Below, piece after piece: positions 8,065 to 17,371 of a stretch of 64,000 nt of DNA. Both the position numbers and the translations under genes were made by a program. The stretch lies in assembly GCA_002397275.1 (NCBI GenBank), contig DHAA01000040.1, positions 1-64,000 of the forward strand, read 5' to 3'. The notes beneath the pieces were generated by a model. That model was given only the letters and a program-made list of their open reading frames with translations. It did no database searches and had not been told where the DNA came from. Position 1 is the first letter of the stretch. Every line of letters begins with the position of its first letter. The stretch is from Thermacetogenium sp. UBA4966 (GTDB lineage Bacteria > Bacillota > DSM-12270 > Thermacetogeniales > Thermacetogeniaceae).

Positions 8065-9318
8065 GTGAAAACAGGGTTGATGCGTGCGATCGTTGCCTTA
8101 GAACACCGAGACTTTCGCATCTTCTGGACAGGCCAGTTAATCTCCCTCATCGGCACCTGGATGCAGAACTTAGCGCAGGGGTGGCTGGTGCTAACGCTCA
8201 CCGATTCGCCGTTACTGTTGGGAATCGTCAGCGCCGTACAGTTCACACCAATGCTGCTCTTCTCCCTGCTTGCCGGAGTGGCGGCTGATCGCCTGCCGAA
8301 AAGAAAAATTTTGCTCCTGACTCAAAGCGGTTCTGCATTAACCGCGCTCATTCTGGGGCTGCTGGTTCTTACAGGTAATGTGCGTTACTGGCACGTCTTA
8401 GTTTTAGCCGGGGTTTTAGGGACGATAAATTCCCTGGACAACCCTACCCGTCAGTCATTTATTGTAGAATTAGCGGGCAAACGCGATTTAATGAATGCCA
8501 TCGTTTTGAACTCTACGGCTTTTAACGGCGCCCGTATCATCGGTCCCGCCGTAGCCGGGCTGATCATTGATAAAATGGGAATAGCCGCCTGTTTTCTGGT
8601 CAATTCGGCCAGCTATCTGGCGGTAATCTCCGGTCTCCTGGCGCTGCAGGTCAAGGATGCCGGCCAAGACAGAGAAGCGGAGCAGATGGTCTTTACCAAA
8701 ATCAAGGAAGGGCTGCGCTACATCAGGCAAACGCCGCTCATTCTGCGCACGCTGGCGCTGCTGATCTTGCTCAGCATATTCTCTATGAACTTCAATGTTC
8801 TTGTACCGGTACTGGCTCGGCACACTCTTGGATTGCAGGCTCAGGGATACGGCTATCTCTTGTCGGCAATGGGGGTGGGAGCTCTTGTGGGCGCTGTTTT
8901 TATGGCGCTTGTAAGTCATTTAGGGCCGCAGTGGTATATTATCATAGGGGGAGCTATGGGACTGACCGTTGCGCAGCTGTTGCTGGCTGTCAACCGTTCT
9001 TTTCTTCTTGCCTTGCTTCTGCTGGGGGTAACCGGCATAGCGATGCTCGTCTTCGTCACCTCGGTGAATACGACGCTGCAGATCAACTCTCCCGACCATC
9101 TGCGGGGAAGGGTGATGAGCGTCTATACCCTGGTTTTTCTGGGTTTAGCGCCTTTGGGAAGTCTGTTCAGCGGTTCTGTGGCCAACGCGGGGGGAGCTCC
9201 CGCCGGACTGGCGGCAGGAGCGGCGCTCGGATTGCTCAGCATATTATCCATACTCATTTGGGGCAAGTACCAGCCGCTCCCGGCTCAGGATAATACGCAT
9301 CGCAAAACCAAAATATGA
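8065..9318 (+). CDS. MFS efflux transporter (DHA3/EntS-like)
   Basis: This 417-residue protein has about twelve hydrophobic segments and the N-terminal layout of the MFS_3 family: a short charged start, EHRDFRIFWTGQLISLIGTWMQ, then GVAADRLPKRK in the cytoplasmic loop between helices 2 and 3. Members export siderophores, macrolides or other amphipathic compounds using the proton gradient. The substrate cannot be read from the sequence. GTG start behind AGGAAGTGGAG. The C-terminal tail is polar and ends in HRKTKI. It is transcribed away from cdaA and appears monocistronic, with about 90 bases before the next gene. Confidence 0.85.
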   Translation: MKTGLMRAIVALEHRDFRIFWTGQLISLIGTWMQNLAQGWLVLTLTDSPLLLGIVSAVQFTPMLLFSLLAGVAADRLPKRKILLLTQSGSALTALILGLLVLTGNVRYWHVLVLAGVLGTINSLDNPTRQSFIVELAGKRDLMNAIVLNSTAFNGARIIGPAVAGLIIDKMGIAACFLVNSASYLAVISGLLALQVKDAGQDREAEQMVFTKIKEGLRYIRQTPLILRTLALLILLSIFSMNFNVLVPVLARHTLGLQAQGYGYLLSAMGVGALVGAVFMALVSHLGPQWYIIIGGAMGLTVAQLLLAVNRSFLLALLLLGVTGIAMLVFVTSVNTTLQINSPDHLRGRVMSVYTLVFLGLAPLGSLFSGSVANAGGAPAGLAAGAALGLLSILSILIWGKYQPLPAQDNTHRKTKI

Positions 9319-9408
9319 ATTGTATAAATATTGGCAGCAGGAGATTAACCTTATATCACGAAGAGATTAGAAATCCCTTGTGAAAGCTATCAAAAGGGGG
9401 TGTCCTGT

Positions 9409-10149
9409 GTGAAAATGCGAAACTGGCAGCTGCCGCTAACATTTGTTCTGTTTATGACCGGAATATTGTTGGTATCCGCTATCGAGGCGCTCCAAGGCCA
9501 AGAAGATCTTCCTACAAAGACGCAGTCGGAAAATCTGATAGCCAAGATCGAGACACAGGAAAAAGAATTGTCTGAGCTGGAGAAGCAAATCGACGCTAAT
9601 AGAAAGTCTCTGGATAAATACCAGGAAAGCATTTCTTCCGGCAAAAAAGAAGAAGAGAGCTTAAAGTATCAGCTGGACCGGCTAAAAATTCTTTCAGGCA
9701 TCAGCGACGTCGAGGGAGCGGGAATCATCATTCATCTGGACGACAACAATAAGGGCTACGAAGCGGCAAAAAACAAAGACCCGGAACATGTTACAGCTAA
9801 TGATTTCCTGATCCATGATAAACACCTGCTCTATATCGTTTATGAACTGCGGGAAGCGGGAGCGGAAGCCATCTCCATCAACGGGCAGAGGGTTGTAAGC
9901 TCCTCGGATATCAGATGCATGGGAACAACCATCGGAGTGAATACCATAGCACTCAGCCCTCCTTTTGTGATCAGGGCTATCGGCGATCCCGACCGCCTGT
10001 CGGAGAGCCTGGAAAGGAAAAAAAGTCAATATTATAGCTTAAAAATGGCAGGATACCCGGCGAGTATCGAGAAACAGAGTAAATTAATTATCGGGGCTTA
10101 TAAAGGCAGTTATCAGTATAGTTATGCTCAACCAAAGGAGGAACAATAA
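9409..10149 (+). CDS. DUF881 family protein (YlxW/YlxX-like), first copy
   Basis: A 246-residue protein with a single N-terminal membrane anchor (LPLTFVLFMTGILLVSAI), a coiled-coil segment (about residues 45-90, rich in Glu, Lys and Leu) and the DUF881 domain with the characteristic VEGAGIIIHLDD, DFLIHDKHLLYIVYELREAGAEAISING and IRAIGDPDRL. The family is linked by position to sporulation and cell-division loci in Firmicutes but has no known biochemical activity. I chose GTG 9409, six bases after AAGGGGGTG; a GTG at 9400 and an ATG at 9415 are alternatives. Directly followed by the small basic protein gene with no spacing. Confidence 0.82.
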   Translation: MKMRNWQLPLTFVLFMTGILLVSAIEALQGQEDLPTKTQSENLIAKIETQEKELSELEKQIDANRKSLDKYQESISSGKKEEESLKYQLDRLKILSGISDVEGAGIIIHLDDNNKGYEAAKNKDPEHVTANDFLIHDKHLLYIVYELREAGAEAISINGQRVVSSSDIRCMGTTIGVNTIALSPPFVIRAIGDPDRLSESLERKKSQYYSLKMAGYPASIEKQSKLIIGAYKGSYQYSYAQPKEEQ

Positions 10150-10527
10150 ATGTGGGTTCCCATTGTGGGGCTGCTGATCGGCTTATTTATCGGCTGGGCG
10201 CTCAACATTCCTATTCCGGGAGTCTATGCCAAGTATCTGTCCATCGCCGTTCTGGCTGCTCTGGACTCATCCTTTGGCGGGGTTAAATCAATCTTTGAAG
10301 AAAAATTCAACGCGGCCATTCTGCTTACCGGTTTTTTCAGTAACGCCCTCCTCGCCGCCTTGCTCGCTTATTTGGGGGATCAGCTGGGGGTCGATCTCTA
10401 TCTGGCGGCTGTCTTCGCCTTTGGGGTCCGTCTTTTCCAAAACCTGGCCATAATCAGAAGAGAACTGCTCTCCGGCTGGGCCAAAAAGCGCCGGGCCCTT
10501 AAGGAAAAGAGGGATAGCGATGAGTAA
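10150..10527 (+). CDS. sbp: Small basic protein (DUF1290, Sbp family)
   Basis: This 125-residue membrane protein matches the small basic protein family, whose gene lies between the two DUF881-type genes near ftsAZ in Bacillus. It has about three hydrophobic segments: residues 1-20, the YAKYLSIAVLAALDSSFGGVK signature region, and a helix near residues 55-85. The C-terminal tail is strongly basic (KKRRALKEKRD). Function is unknown. The ATG follows the upstream stop codon directly, and the ribosome binding site AAAGGAGG lies inside the preceding gene. Its 3' end overlaps the next gene by eight bases, so the trio is surely co-translated. Confidence 0.85.
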   Translation: MWVPIVGLLIGLFIGWALNIPIPGVYAKYLSIAVLAALDSSFGGVKSIFEEKFNAAILLTGFFSNALLAALLAYLGDQLGVDLYLAAVFAFGVRLFQNLAIIRRELLSGWAKKRRALKEKRDSDE

Positions 10528-11206
10528 GCTAAGCAATTGGCAAACCCCTGTTTTTATCACCTTTTTGCTGCTGGGTCTTCTCATTACCATACAGTTTCGC
10601 TCTCAGCAAGACTATTTAAGAGATCTCCCGCAAAGGACGACCGACGATCTGTACACAATTTTGAGTAAAACCAGCGACAAAAAAAACGAACTGGAAAAAG
10701 AACTGCAAAACCTGGAGTGGCAGCAAAACCTGCTCAGCAGCGACGTTTCCGCGGATGAAACCGTGCTCAACCAAATGCGCGAGGATATAACCAGACAAAA
10801 AATGGCCCTGGGAACCGTGCCCGTGGATGGTCCGGGTGTCGCCATCACTATTGAATCCGACCTTTCCATTACGGAATACGATCTGATCGACATCATCAAT
10901 GAACTCTGGAACTCCAAAGCTGAGGCCATCGCGGTCAACGAGCGCCGGATTACCAGTTGGTCAAAGATATATTGGAGCGAACAAGCGATGGCCCTCACCA
11001 TCGACGGCGGAAAGGTGACATTCCCCTGCACCATCAGGGCCATCGGCGACCCGGAAAGGCTTCAATCCGGATTAGAACTTCTGGGAGGCGTGCTCGACAA
11101 CCTGAAATTCTATAACATCTACCCTACTGTGGAGAAAAAAGATAAGCTGGAGCTGCCGGCCGCCGGTCAGTACACCGCCAAGCATCTGACCCCCAAAGCT
11201 GATTGA
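10520..11206 (+). CDS. DUF881 family protein (YlxW/YlxX-like), second copy
   Basis: A 228-residue DUF881 protein, a paralogue of the gene two places upstream. It has an N-terminal membrane anchor (VFITFLLLGLLITIQF), a coiled coil (about residues 45-90) and a C-terminal domain with VDGPGVAITIESD, DLIDIINELWNSKAEAIAVNERRI and CTIRAIGDPERL. The two copies flanking Sbp reproduce the ylxW-sbp-ylxX arrangement. The ftsA/ftsZ and spoIIG neighbours of that arrangement are not here, so the trio is detached from its division-gene context. It converges tightly on the ABC-exporter operon, with eight bases between stop codons. Confidence 0.83.
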   Translation: MSKLSNWQTPVFITFLLLGLLITIQFRSQQDYLRDLPQRTTDDLYTILSKTSDKKNELEKELQNLEWQQNLLSSDVSADETVLNQMREDITRQKMALGTVPVDGPGVAITIESDLSITEYDLIDIINELWNSKAEAIAVNERRITSWSKIYWSEQAMALTIDGGKVTFPCTIRAIGDPERLQSGLELLGGVLDNLKFYNIYPTVEKKDKLELPAAGQYTAKHLTPKAD

Positions 11207-11214
11207 GATTATCA

Positions 11215-11982
11215 TTATTCAACAAAGGTAATGGAATTCTTAGATTGTATTTCTACATCTGCAGGGATACGCAAATAAAGCAGCAGCGTTCCCGGGAAAG
11301 CTCCGGATGCGGACTCATTCAGCGCCACCTGCCCGGGGATGACCGCCGACGAACTGCTGTTGTTTCCGCTTCCGGGAACAGAGTCGGCGTCAGACTCAGA
11401 CGCCCCCGATTCACCCAAGATCTGTCTGACCGCAAATTCCTTGCTGAAAGCCCACATCTCTATCTTCAGAGGCTGCGGCGCCATAACTTTCAAAACATTA
11501 CCCCCCAGGGTTAACCGGTAGGGCATCATCATTTCAGAGAAATCAATCAGCTCAACGACGGTTTTCGTGGCATAGTTGACGGCTTCGATTCTGCCGTCGG
11601 CACTTTCCTTCCTCTCCACTATTACAAGATCATTTTCAGATAATTCCACATTAAGCAGGTTGCCGCTAAAGGGAAACTCCCACCGCTTCAGCACAAAAGC
11701 CCCCTCAGCCTGCTCCGGCCTTCCCTGCGTGGCCTGCTGCAGTAGATCTTCGTGATGAACCATCTCTTTTTCGCTTACTGCTTTCATCTTCATATCATGC
11801 AGGTTATCCAGAGGAAGTATTTGGAGAAGAAAAGGAGAAACAAGCAGCAGCAGGATATACCCGGCCGTAAGCCTAAACTGCATGCTATGCCGCAAGAAGA
11901 AGCTGCCGCGCCTCGCCAATATAATAAACAGAAAGATAGTTATTAATAAAAAAACGCCGGCAGCGATCACGCGAACATTCAT
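11215..11982 (-). CDS. Putative membrane component of the GntR-linked ABC exporter
   Basis: I do not recognise the family. The 255-residue protein has two N-terminal hydrophobic segments (about residues 3-22 and 36-58) followed by a polar, mostly beta-like region facing outside. Around residues 205-220 is a low-complexity Ser/Asp/Gly/Asn stretch (SGASESDADS, GSGNNSSSS). It is the last gene of an operon with a GntR regulator, an ABC ATPase and a permease, and starts immediately after the permease stop. The ATG follows GGAGGTGAGATAG. By position it may be an accessory or sensor subunit of the exporter; this is inference. Confidence 0.6.
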   Translation of the reverse strand: MNVRVIAAGVFLLITIFLFIILARRGSFFLRHSMQFRLTAGYILLLLVSPFLLQILPLDNLHDMKMKAVSEKEMVHHEDLLQQATQGRPEQAEGAFVLKRWEFPFSGNLLNVELSENDLVIVERKESADGRIEAVNYATKTVVELIDFSEMMMPYRLTLGGNVLKVMAPQPLKIEMWAFSKEFAVRQILGESGASESDADSVPGSGNNSSSSAVIPGQVALNESASGAFPGTLLLYLRIPADVEIQSKNSITFVE

Positions 11983-12726
11983 CTATCTCACCTCCAGTCT
12001 GTCGGAAAGTACAATAGAGCAGGCATAGAACAAAGCCGCCGCCAGGATTACTTTGAGAGCCAGCAGAGCCAGAGAAGTCTCTAAGCGAAAGAATTCAAAC
12101 GCCTTGAAAATTGCCGGCAGCCGGTATCCTCTCCCGGCGAGAACAAGCAAACCGAAAAGCAAACCGCCGAGCAGCACGATAAACACCTTGCTCCGCTGCG
12201 CCAATACCCCGCAAAAATACCCCAGCGAACCGATAAGGAGCAGATATGCCAGGGTCACGGCAATACCGGTAAAGACATCCGCGGGGACCGCAATAAAATT
12301 CTGGCTTAATAGATAACCGCCGCTTTTAAAGTAGACTATGATCCTCAATAAAAAGCCGCTCAGCATCGCCGTAAAGGCGCCGAACAGCGCCGCGGTGGCT
12401 AAAAACGCGGCGTTGGAAAGATTGCTGCTCAAACGGTTGGCTATAAAGGTAAAATCAATATTTTGATATTCTTTAGTTGTTGTTAAGACAGCGACGACAA
12501 AAAGCCAGATAAAAGTAAAAGTGATCACCAGGTCGCTGGAAAAGTAGCGGACAGAGAGATCGATATATTGTGATCCCATACTAAACGACATCACACCCCC
12601 CAGAGAAAACAGCAGGCCCATCACCTGCATTCCCGCCATGCTTAAAAACAAACCCAGTCGGCTTTTCATTTTATACAAATACTGGCTCTTGACGACCTCA
12701 AACAGACCGGCTTCTGTCAAAGACAC
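11983..12726 (-). CDS. ABC exporter permease subunit
   Basis: A 247-residue integral membrane protein with about six predicted spans, including LFLSMAGMQVMGLLFSLGG, a helix near residue 85, and two strongly hydrophobic C-terminal helices (FIVLLGGLLFGLLVLAG and LALLALKVILAAALFYAC). The layout resembles ABC-2 type permeases. I put the start at GTG 12726, eight bases after AGAGGTGAGG; TTG 12732 is an alternative. The open frame extends 48 bases further and would overlap the ATPase gene. The preceding ATPase should energise it, as in the ytr-type exporters of Bacillus. The substrate is unknown. Confidence 0.75.
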   Translation of the reverse strand: MSLTEAGLFEVVKSQYLYKMKSRLGLFLSMAGMQVMGLLFSLGGVMSFSMGSQYIDLSVRYFSSDLVITFTFIWLFVVAVLTTTKEYQNIDFTFIANRLSSNLSNAAFLATAALFGAFTAMLSGFLLRIIVYFKSGGYLLSQNFIAVPADVFTGIAVTLAYLLLIGSLGYFCGVLAQRSKVFIVLLGGLLFGLLVLAGRGYRLPAIFKAFEFFRLETSLALLALKVILAAALFYACSIVLSDRLEVR

Positions 12727-12736
12727 GATCAACGCC

Positions 12737-13606
12737 TCACCTCTTCCCGTCGGTGAGATAAACACACAGGTCATCAGCCTTTACCGGAAGGATTTCCACA
12801 GCGGCGCCGCTTTTCTTCAATACCCCCTCAGCCGCATCTCTCCTGAGGACCGCATAACAATGCTCTTCGCCCATTCTTTTCCTATAATAAATCTCTTGAC
12901 CTGCCGTTAGTTCTGCGATTACTTCATTTCTGCCCCTCAACGCCGCGGCGAATTCCTTCAGTTCGGAAACCGGCAGCTGAAGTCGTTTTTTGCCCCCATC
13001 AAGCAGCAGGATATCTTCCAGAACATCATCCACTTCATTGAGCAGATGGCTTGAAAAAATAATGTTACGCGGCTTCTGCAGGTAATCCCTGAGCAGCGCA
13101 CGGTAAAAATCCTTTCTTACCCCGGCATCCATCCCGGAGGTCGGTTCGTCAAAAATAGTCAGCGCACAACGCGCCGCCAGTCCTATAATTACATTAAATG
13201 TGCTTTTCATCCCTTTGGAGAGGCCGCTATGATACTGCCCCGCCTTAAACGAAAAATAATCGAACAAACCCCTGGCCAGCTCCATATCCCAGTTCTTATA
13301 AAACACAGACGCGGAAAGCATAATATCGGCCAGAGATAATGATGGAGGAAACTTCATGCTCTCATCAATGAAGACCATATTAGATGCAGCTTTCAGACTG
13401 TTAAAAGGGTTTTTCGAGAAAACCGTGACCTGCCCTGAGGAAGCGCGCATAAAACCGGCTATAATCTTGAGCAATGTTGTTTTTCCCGCCCCATTCGGCC
13501 CGATCAGCCCTGTAATTCTGTTTTGCGCAACGGTAAAAGACAGATCATCGACTGCCGTCACTCTCCCGAATTTTTTGGTCAGCCCCGTACAGGAAATCAC
13601 ATCCAC
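12737..13606 (-). CDS. ABC transporter ATP-binding protein
   Basis: A 289-residue ABC ATPase. Walker A is GPNGAGKTTLLK (about residue 37), the signature motif is the variant LSKGMK, and Walker B is LTIFDEPTSGMD, followed by the H-loop FSSHLLNEVDD. About 80 C-terminal residues follow the nucleotide-binding fold, as in YtrB/EcsA-like exporters. GTG start behind AGGGGGG. It lies 15 bases downstream of the GntR regulator gene, and the two permease-type genes follow. The arrangement GntR-ATPase-permease matches regulated exporters that respond to cell-envelope stress in Firmicutes. Confidence 0.92.
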   Translation of the reverse strand: MDVISCTGLTKKFGRVTAVDDLSFTVAQNRITGLIGPNGAGKTTLLKIIAGFMRASSGQVTVFSKNPFNSLKAASNMVFIDESMKFPPSLSLADIMLSASVFYKNWDMELARGLFDYFSFKAGQYHSGLSKGMKSTFNVIIGLAARCALTIFDEPTSGMDAGVRKDFYRALLRDYLQKPRNIIFSSHLLNEVDDVLEDILLLDGGKKRLQLPVSELKEFAAALRGRNEVIAELTAGQEIYYRKRMGEEHCYAVLRRDAAEGVLKKSGAAVEILPVKADDLCVYLTDGKR

Positions 13607-13621
13607 AATTTAACCCCCCTC

Positions 13622-14008
13622 CTATTTTTCACGTTCGTCAAGCCCCTTCTTCGCTTCCCGCAGCATAGCGATCAGCTCGTCCTCGCCGACTCCCAGGCGC
13701 CCGGCCTCCGCGGCGGCTTCCTCCACCAGTTTTTTTAAAGTCCGGTTCTTGCGTTTATACTGAATTTTTTCTCTGGCGCTGGCTGAAAGAAACATGCCCA
13801 AGCCGCGCTTTTTATAGAGGATGCCTTGATCCGCTAGGATATTGATCCCTTTAGCTGCGGTAGCAGGATTAATATTGAACATCTCCGAGAGCTGATACTG
13901 AGAATACATTTTCTCGTTTTCCTTTATATTGCCGCAGAGTATTTCGTTTTCCAGCCACTCCGCTATCTGCATATATATTGGTTTGTCTCCAATCATATCC
14001 TGTCGCAA
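13622..14008 (-). CDS. GntR family regulator (YtrA subfamily)
   Basis: This 128-residue repressor has an N-terminal GntR winged helix (residues about 8-75: PIYMQIAEWLENEILCGN, QLSEMFNINPATAAKGINIL, GILYKKRGLGMFLS) and only a short helical C-terminal part, the hallmark of the YtrA subfamily. TTG start behind GGGGGTG. It is first in the ABC-exporter operon. A 16-base palindrome lies just downstream of the operon's -10 box (14043-14058), so autorepression released by an envelope signal is likely. Confidence 0.9.
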   Translation of the reverse strand: MRQDMIGDKPIYMQIAEWLENEILCGNIKENEKMYSQYQLSEMFNINPATAAKGINILADQGILYKKRGLGMFLSASAREKIQYKRKNRTLKKLVEEAAAEAGRLGVGEDELIAMLREAKKGLDEREK

Positions 14009-14042
14009 TATTACACCCCCGCAAAAGGAATGCGCATTGGCC

Positions 14043-14058
14043 CATTACTCCTGTAATG
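14043..14058. promoter_or_regulatory. Candidate GntR operator
   Basis: CATTAC-TCCT-GTAATG is a perfect 16-base inverted repeat. It begins two bases downstream of the -10 box of the exporter operon and covers the expected transcription start, an ideal site for repression by the first gene product. Confidence 0.6.
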
Positions 14059-14059
14059 T

Positions 14060-14088
14060 ACTATACCAGTAAGCTATTTGCATGTCAA
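14060..14088 (-). promoter_or_regulatory. Sigma-A promoter of the GntR/ABC exporter operon
   Basis: On the minus strand a consensus -35 TTGACA (14088-14083) is followed after 17 bases by TATAGT (14065-14060). The GntR start codon is about 50 bases downstream. Confidence 0.8.
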
Positions 14089-14164
14089 TAGATCACCGGC
14101 CGACCACCGGGACGGTTCCCCCGCGATTACCGCCATGCCTAACGCCGGACATCGGCTTTCAGAA

Positions 14165-14197
14165 AACAATAAAAGCAGGAGAAAGACTGCTCCTGCT
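14165..14197 (-). terminator. Intrinsic terminator of the ilv-leu operon
   Basis: On the minus strand, eight-base arms AGCAGGAG and CTCCTGCT enclose an eight-base loop and are followed by TTTATTGTTTT. It lies about 20 bases after the cimA stop. Confidence 0.85.
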
Positions 14198-14215
14198 TCC
14201 CTGCTTTATCTTATC

Positions 14216-15805
14216 CTAGCGGCGCTTCAGCAAGAAATAGTTCATGCTGTCTGTGAGGGCCTGCCAACTCGCTTCGATAATATTCTCCGAAACGCCGACC
14301 GTGCTCCAGGTTTCCGTTGCATCAGCGGATTCGATGAGCACGCGCACCTTGGCGCAGGTTCCATCCTTGCCGTCGAGGACGCGCACCTTATAGTCGACAA
14401 GGTGCATCTCTTTCAAGGCCGGATAAAATCCCTCCAGGGCTTTTCTGAGGGCGTTATCCACCGCGTTGACCGGGCCCTCCCCCTCGGCTGCGGTGTGGAT
14501 CACCTGCTCGCCTACGCGCAGTTTGATCATGGCTTCGGAGTTGATCGACTCCGCTCCTTCCCCGTTTACCGGGCGCTTCTCCACAAGAATCTTTAGGCTC
14601 TCCAGGATGAAGTACTCTTCATACTGCCCGCTGCCCCTGCGCAGCAGCAGTTCCAGAGATGCCTCCGCGCCCTCGAACTGGAAGCCGCGGTGTTCCATCT
14701 CTTTTACCTCGCTGCATAAGCGATGGGTAGACTCAGAATCATTGACCAGATCCAGCCCCAATTCCCGGGCCTTATAGCTGATATTGCTCGAGCCCGACAA
14801 CTCGGAAACCAGAACGCGCCTGCTGTTGCCTACCAGTTGGGGATCCAGATGCTCGTAAGTGCCGGGGTCCTTCAGGATAGCGCTGACATGGATCCCCCCC
14901 TTATGGGCAAAAGCGCTGGAACCCACAAAGGGCTGGCCGCTCAAAGGCGTCATGTTGGCGATCTCGCTCACATAGCGGGAGACCTCGGTAAGCCGCTGCA
15001 GAGAGGCGGCGCTCAAACAGAAAAAACCCATCTTTAACTGCAGATTGGGGAGCAGCGAACAGATATTGGCATTCCCGCAGCGTTCGCCAAACCCGTTGAT
15101 CGTTCCCTGGACCTGCCGCGCCCCGCAGCGAACGGCAGTCAGGGTATTGGCCACAGCCAGTTCCCCGTCGTTATGAGCATGGATGCCCAAAGGCGAGTTG
15201 ATCTCCCCTTTGATCCGCGCCAACACCGCTTCTATATCACCGGGCAAGCTGCCGCCGTTGGTATCGCAGAGCACAATCCAGTCCGCCCCCGCGGCAGCGG
15301 CTGCCTGCAGCGTTTCCTGGGCATACTCGGGATTTGCGGCGTAGCCGTCGAAGAAGTGTTCGGCATCATAGACCACCTCTCTGCCCCGGTCTTTCAAAAA
15401 ACGCACGCTCTCCCGGATCATGCTGAGATTTTCTTCCAAGGTAGTGTTCAAAGCCTTGGTAACATGAAAATCCCAGCTCTTGCCGAAAATAGCGACCACC
15501 GGGGTGGCGGCTTCCAGGAGAGCCCTTATATTCAGATCTTCCTCAACAGCGACCCCCGGCCTCCTGGTGGAGCCAAAGGCAGAGATTTTGGCCTGCTTTA
15601 AGGAGATGTCCCGCACTCTCCTGAAATAATCAAGGTCCTTAGGATTAGAGCCGGGCCAGCCCCCTTCGATATAATGAACTCCCAGTTCATCAAGTTTAGC
15701 CGTGATCTTCAGCTTATCTTCCGCAGTGAGGCTGATCCCCTCACCCTGCGTACCGTCCCTCAATGTCGTATCATAGACATATACTAAATCCCCAACGCCT
15801 CTCAT
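14216..15805 (-). CDS. cimA: (R)-citramalate synthase
   Basis: CimA condenses pyruvate with acetyl-CoA to citramalate, opening the threonine-independent isoleucine route that then uses LeuCD and LeuB. The 529-residue protein begins [14 protein letters not shown], the HMGL-like catalytic signature; further on are [43 protein letters not shown] and GIHVSAI, which separate CimA from 2-isopropylmalate synthase. A C-terminal allosteric domain follows (about residues 390-525). The start overlaps the leuB stop by four bases (ATGA). It is the last gene of the T-box-controlled operon and is followed by an intrinsic terminator. Confidence 0.93.
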   Translation of the reverse strand: MRGVGDLVYVYDTTLRDGTQGEGISLTAEDKLKITAKLDELGVHYIEGGWPGSNPKDLDYFRRVRDISLKQAKISAFGSTRRPGVAVEEDLNIRALLEAATPVVAIFGKSWDFHVTKALNTTLEENLSMIRESVRFLKDRGREVVYDAEHFFDGYAANPEYAQETLQAAAAAGADWIVLCDTNGGSLPGDIEAVLARIKGEINSPLGIHAHNDGELAVANTLTAVRCGARQVQGTINGFGERCGNANICSLLPNLQLKMGFFCLSAASLQRLTEVSRYVSEIANMTPLSGQPFVGSSAFAHKGGIHVSAILKDPGTYEHLDPQLVGNSRRVLVSELSGSSNISYKARELGLDLVNDSESTHRLCSEVKEMEHRGFQFEGAEASLELLLRRGSGQYEEYFILESLKILVEKRPVNGEGAESINSEAMIKLRVGEQVIHTAAEGEGPVNAVDNALRKALEGFYPALKEMHLVDYKVRVLDGKDGTCAKVRVLIESADATETWSTVGVSENIIEASWQALTDSMNYFLLKRR

Positions 15806-16878
15806 CCTTTCTCTGCATATTCTGCGACCAGGTCCCCCATAGCCGCTGTGGTAACCAGCTGTTGGCTGTCGGACTGCATCAGGTCCGGAGTGCGGTAACC
15901 GTCTTCCACCACACGGCGCACCGCTTCTTCGATGCAGCGCGCCGTATCCGGTTTATTGAACGACAGCTCAAGCATCATGGCCGCGGACAGAATCGTAGCC
16001 AGCGGGTTAGCCTTCTGCTGCCCGGCGATATCCGGAGCGGAACCATGCGACGGCTCATAAAGGGCCACCTCCCCTCCTATGCTGCCGGAGGCCAGCATGC
16101 CGATAGAGCCCGCTAAAACGCTGGCTTCATCGGTTAAAATATCCCCGAAGGTGTTCTCTGTGACGATCACGTCAAACTGCGTGGGCTTACGCACCAGCTG
16201 CATGGCGCAATTGTCTACATACATGTGTTCCAGCTGCACATCCGGGTATTCTTGCCCCAGCTCTGTGATCACTTCTCTCCAGAGACGGCCGCTGGCCAGG
16301 ACGTTAGCCTTATCCACAGAGGTCACTCTTTTGCGCCTCTTGGCGGCCATCTGGAAGGCAAGGCGGCCGATGCGCAGGATCTCGGAGCGTTTATAGACGA
16401 GAGTATCCTGGGCCTGCTCCTCCCCATCCACGTGTTCCCTCTTCTTCGTCCCGAAGTAAAGACCGCCGGTCAGCTCCCTGACCACCACCAGATCAAGCCC
16501 CTCGACCACCTCCGGCTTTAACGGAGAGGAGTCGATCAGCGCGGGGTAAAGAACAGCCGGTCTGATATTGGCATAAAGGCCTAGTTTCTTGCGCAGGGGA
16601 AGCAGCGCCCCCATCTCCGGCCGCAGATGCACCGGAAGGCGGTCCCATTTGGGACCGCCGATAGCGCCCAGGATAATGGCGTCGCATTCACGGCAAAGGC
16701 GCAGCGTCTCCTCAGGCAGGGGATGGCCGCAGTGGTCATAGGCCGCCCCGCCGATCAAGGCCTCACGGAAGCTAAAATCGATCTGAAAGCGCTTCCCCAC
16801 CGCCTTTAAAACTTTCACAGCTTCCGGTACGATCTCTTGTCCGATCCCATCTCCAGGTAATAATAGAACATCAGGCAC
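15802..16878 (-). CDS. leuB: 3-isopropylmalate dehydrogenase
   Basis: This 358-residue NAD-dependent beta-decarboxylating dehydrogenase acts third in leucine synthesis and can also process 3-methylmalate in the citramalate route. Visible motifs are [11 protein letters not shown] at the N terminus, [39 protein letters not shown] (metal site) and [14 protein letters not shown], all intact, at the usual length. The start overlaps leuD by eight bases and the stop overlaps cimA by four, which shows tight translational coupling in the operon. Confidence 0.96.
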   Translation of the reverse strand: MPDVLLLPGDGIGQEIVPEAVKVLKAVGKRFQIDFSFREALIGGAAYDHCGHPLPEETLRLCRECDAIILGAIGGPKWDRLPVHLRPEMGALLPLRKKLGLYANIRPAVLYPALIDSSPLKPEVVEGLDLVVVRELTGGLYFGTKKREHVDGEEQAQDTLVYKRSEILRIGRLAFQMAAKRRKRVTSVDKANVLASGRLWREVITELGQEYPDVQLEHMYVDNCAMQLVRKPTQFDVIVTENTFGDILTDEASVLAGSIGMLASGSIGGEVALYEPSHGSAPDIAGQQKANPLATILSAAMMLELSFNKPDTARCIEEAVRRVVEDGYRTPDLMQSDSQQLVTTAAMGDLVAEYAEKG

Positions 16879-17371
16879 GTTTCTTCATCCTTTCCTGCAC
16901 ATAATTGATTAAGCCGCCCTGCCGGATAATTTCCTGCATAAAGGAAGGGAAGGGCGCCGCCTGGTATTCGCCGCTCCGCGTCAGATTCCTGATCACGCCC
17001 CCGGCAAGATCGACGGACACTGTTTCTCCCTCTTCTAACGCCGCCGCGGCCTCAGGGCACTCCAGGATGGGCAGCCCGATATTGACGGCATTGCGGTAAA
17101 AGATGCGGGCAAAGGAAGCGGCGATAATGCAGGATACGCCTGCCGCCTTGATGGCGATGGGAGCGTGTTCCCGGGAGGAGCCGCAGCCAAAATTCTTTCC
17201 GGCCACCATTATTGCCCCCGGCCGCACAGTCCCGGCAAACTCAGGGTCCGCGTCCTCCATACAATGCGCGGCCAACTCCGCCGGATCAATCGTGTTCAGG
17301 TAGCGCGCCGGTATAATCTGATCGGTGTCCACGTCATTCCCAAATTTATAGACAACCCCCTTAATCTGCAT
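16871..17371 (-). CDS. leuD: 3-isopropylmalate dehydratase small subunit
   Basis: LeuD forms the isopropylmalate isomerase with LeuC. The 166-residue protein has [15 protein letters not shown] near its start and the [14 protein letters not shown] swivelling-domain signature. I place the start at ATG 17371, eight bases after GAGGAGGTG, which overlaps the leuC 3' end by 11 bases. The open frame running back to 17593 is only leuC read in another frame. The short form fits the archaeal/clostridial LeuD type. Confidence 0.95.
   Translation of the reverse strand: MQIKGVVYKFGNDVDTDQIIPARYLNTIDPAELAAHCMEDADPEFAGTVRPGAIMVAGKNFGCGSSREHAPIAIKAAGVSCIIAASFARIFYRNAVNIGLPILECPEAAAALEEGETVSVDLAGGVIRNLTRSGEYQAAPFPSFMQEIIRQGGLINYVQERMKKRA

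Noticed and set aside
14216..15805. Calling the cimA gene a second leuA or a homocitrate synthase
   Set aside because: The N-terminal [12 protein letters not shown] and the [13 protein letters not shown] block fit citramalate synthase, and a clear leuA lies upstream.
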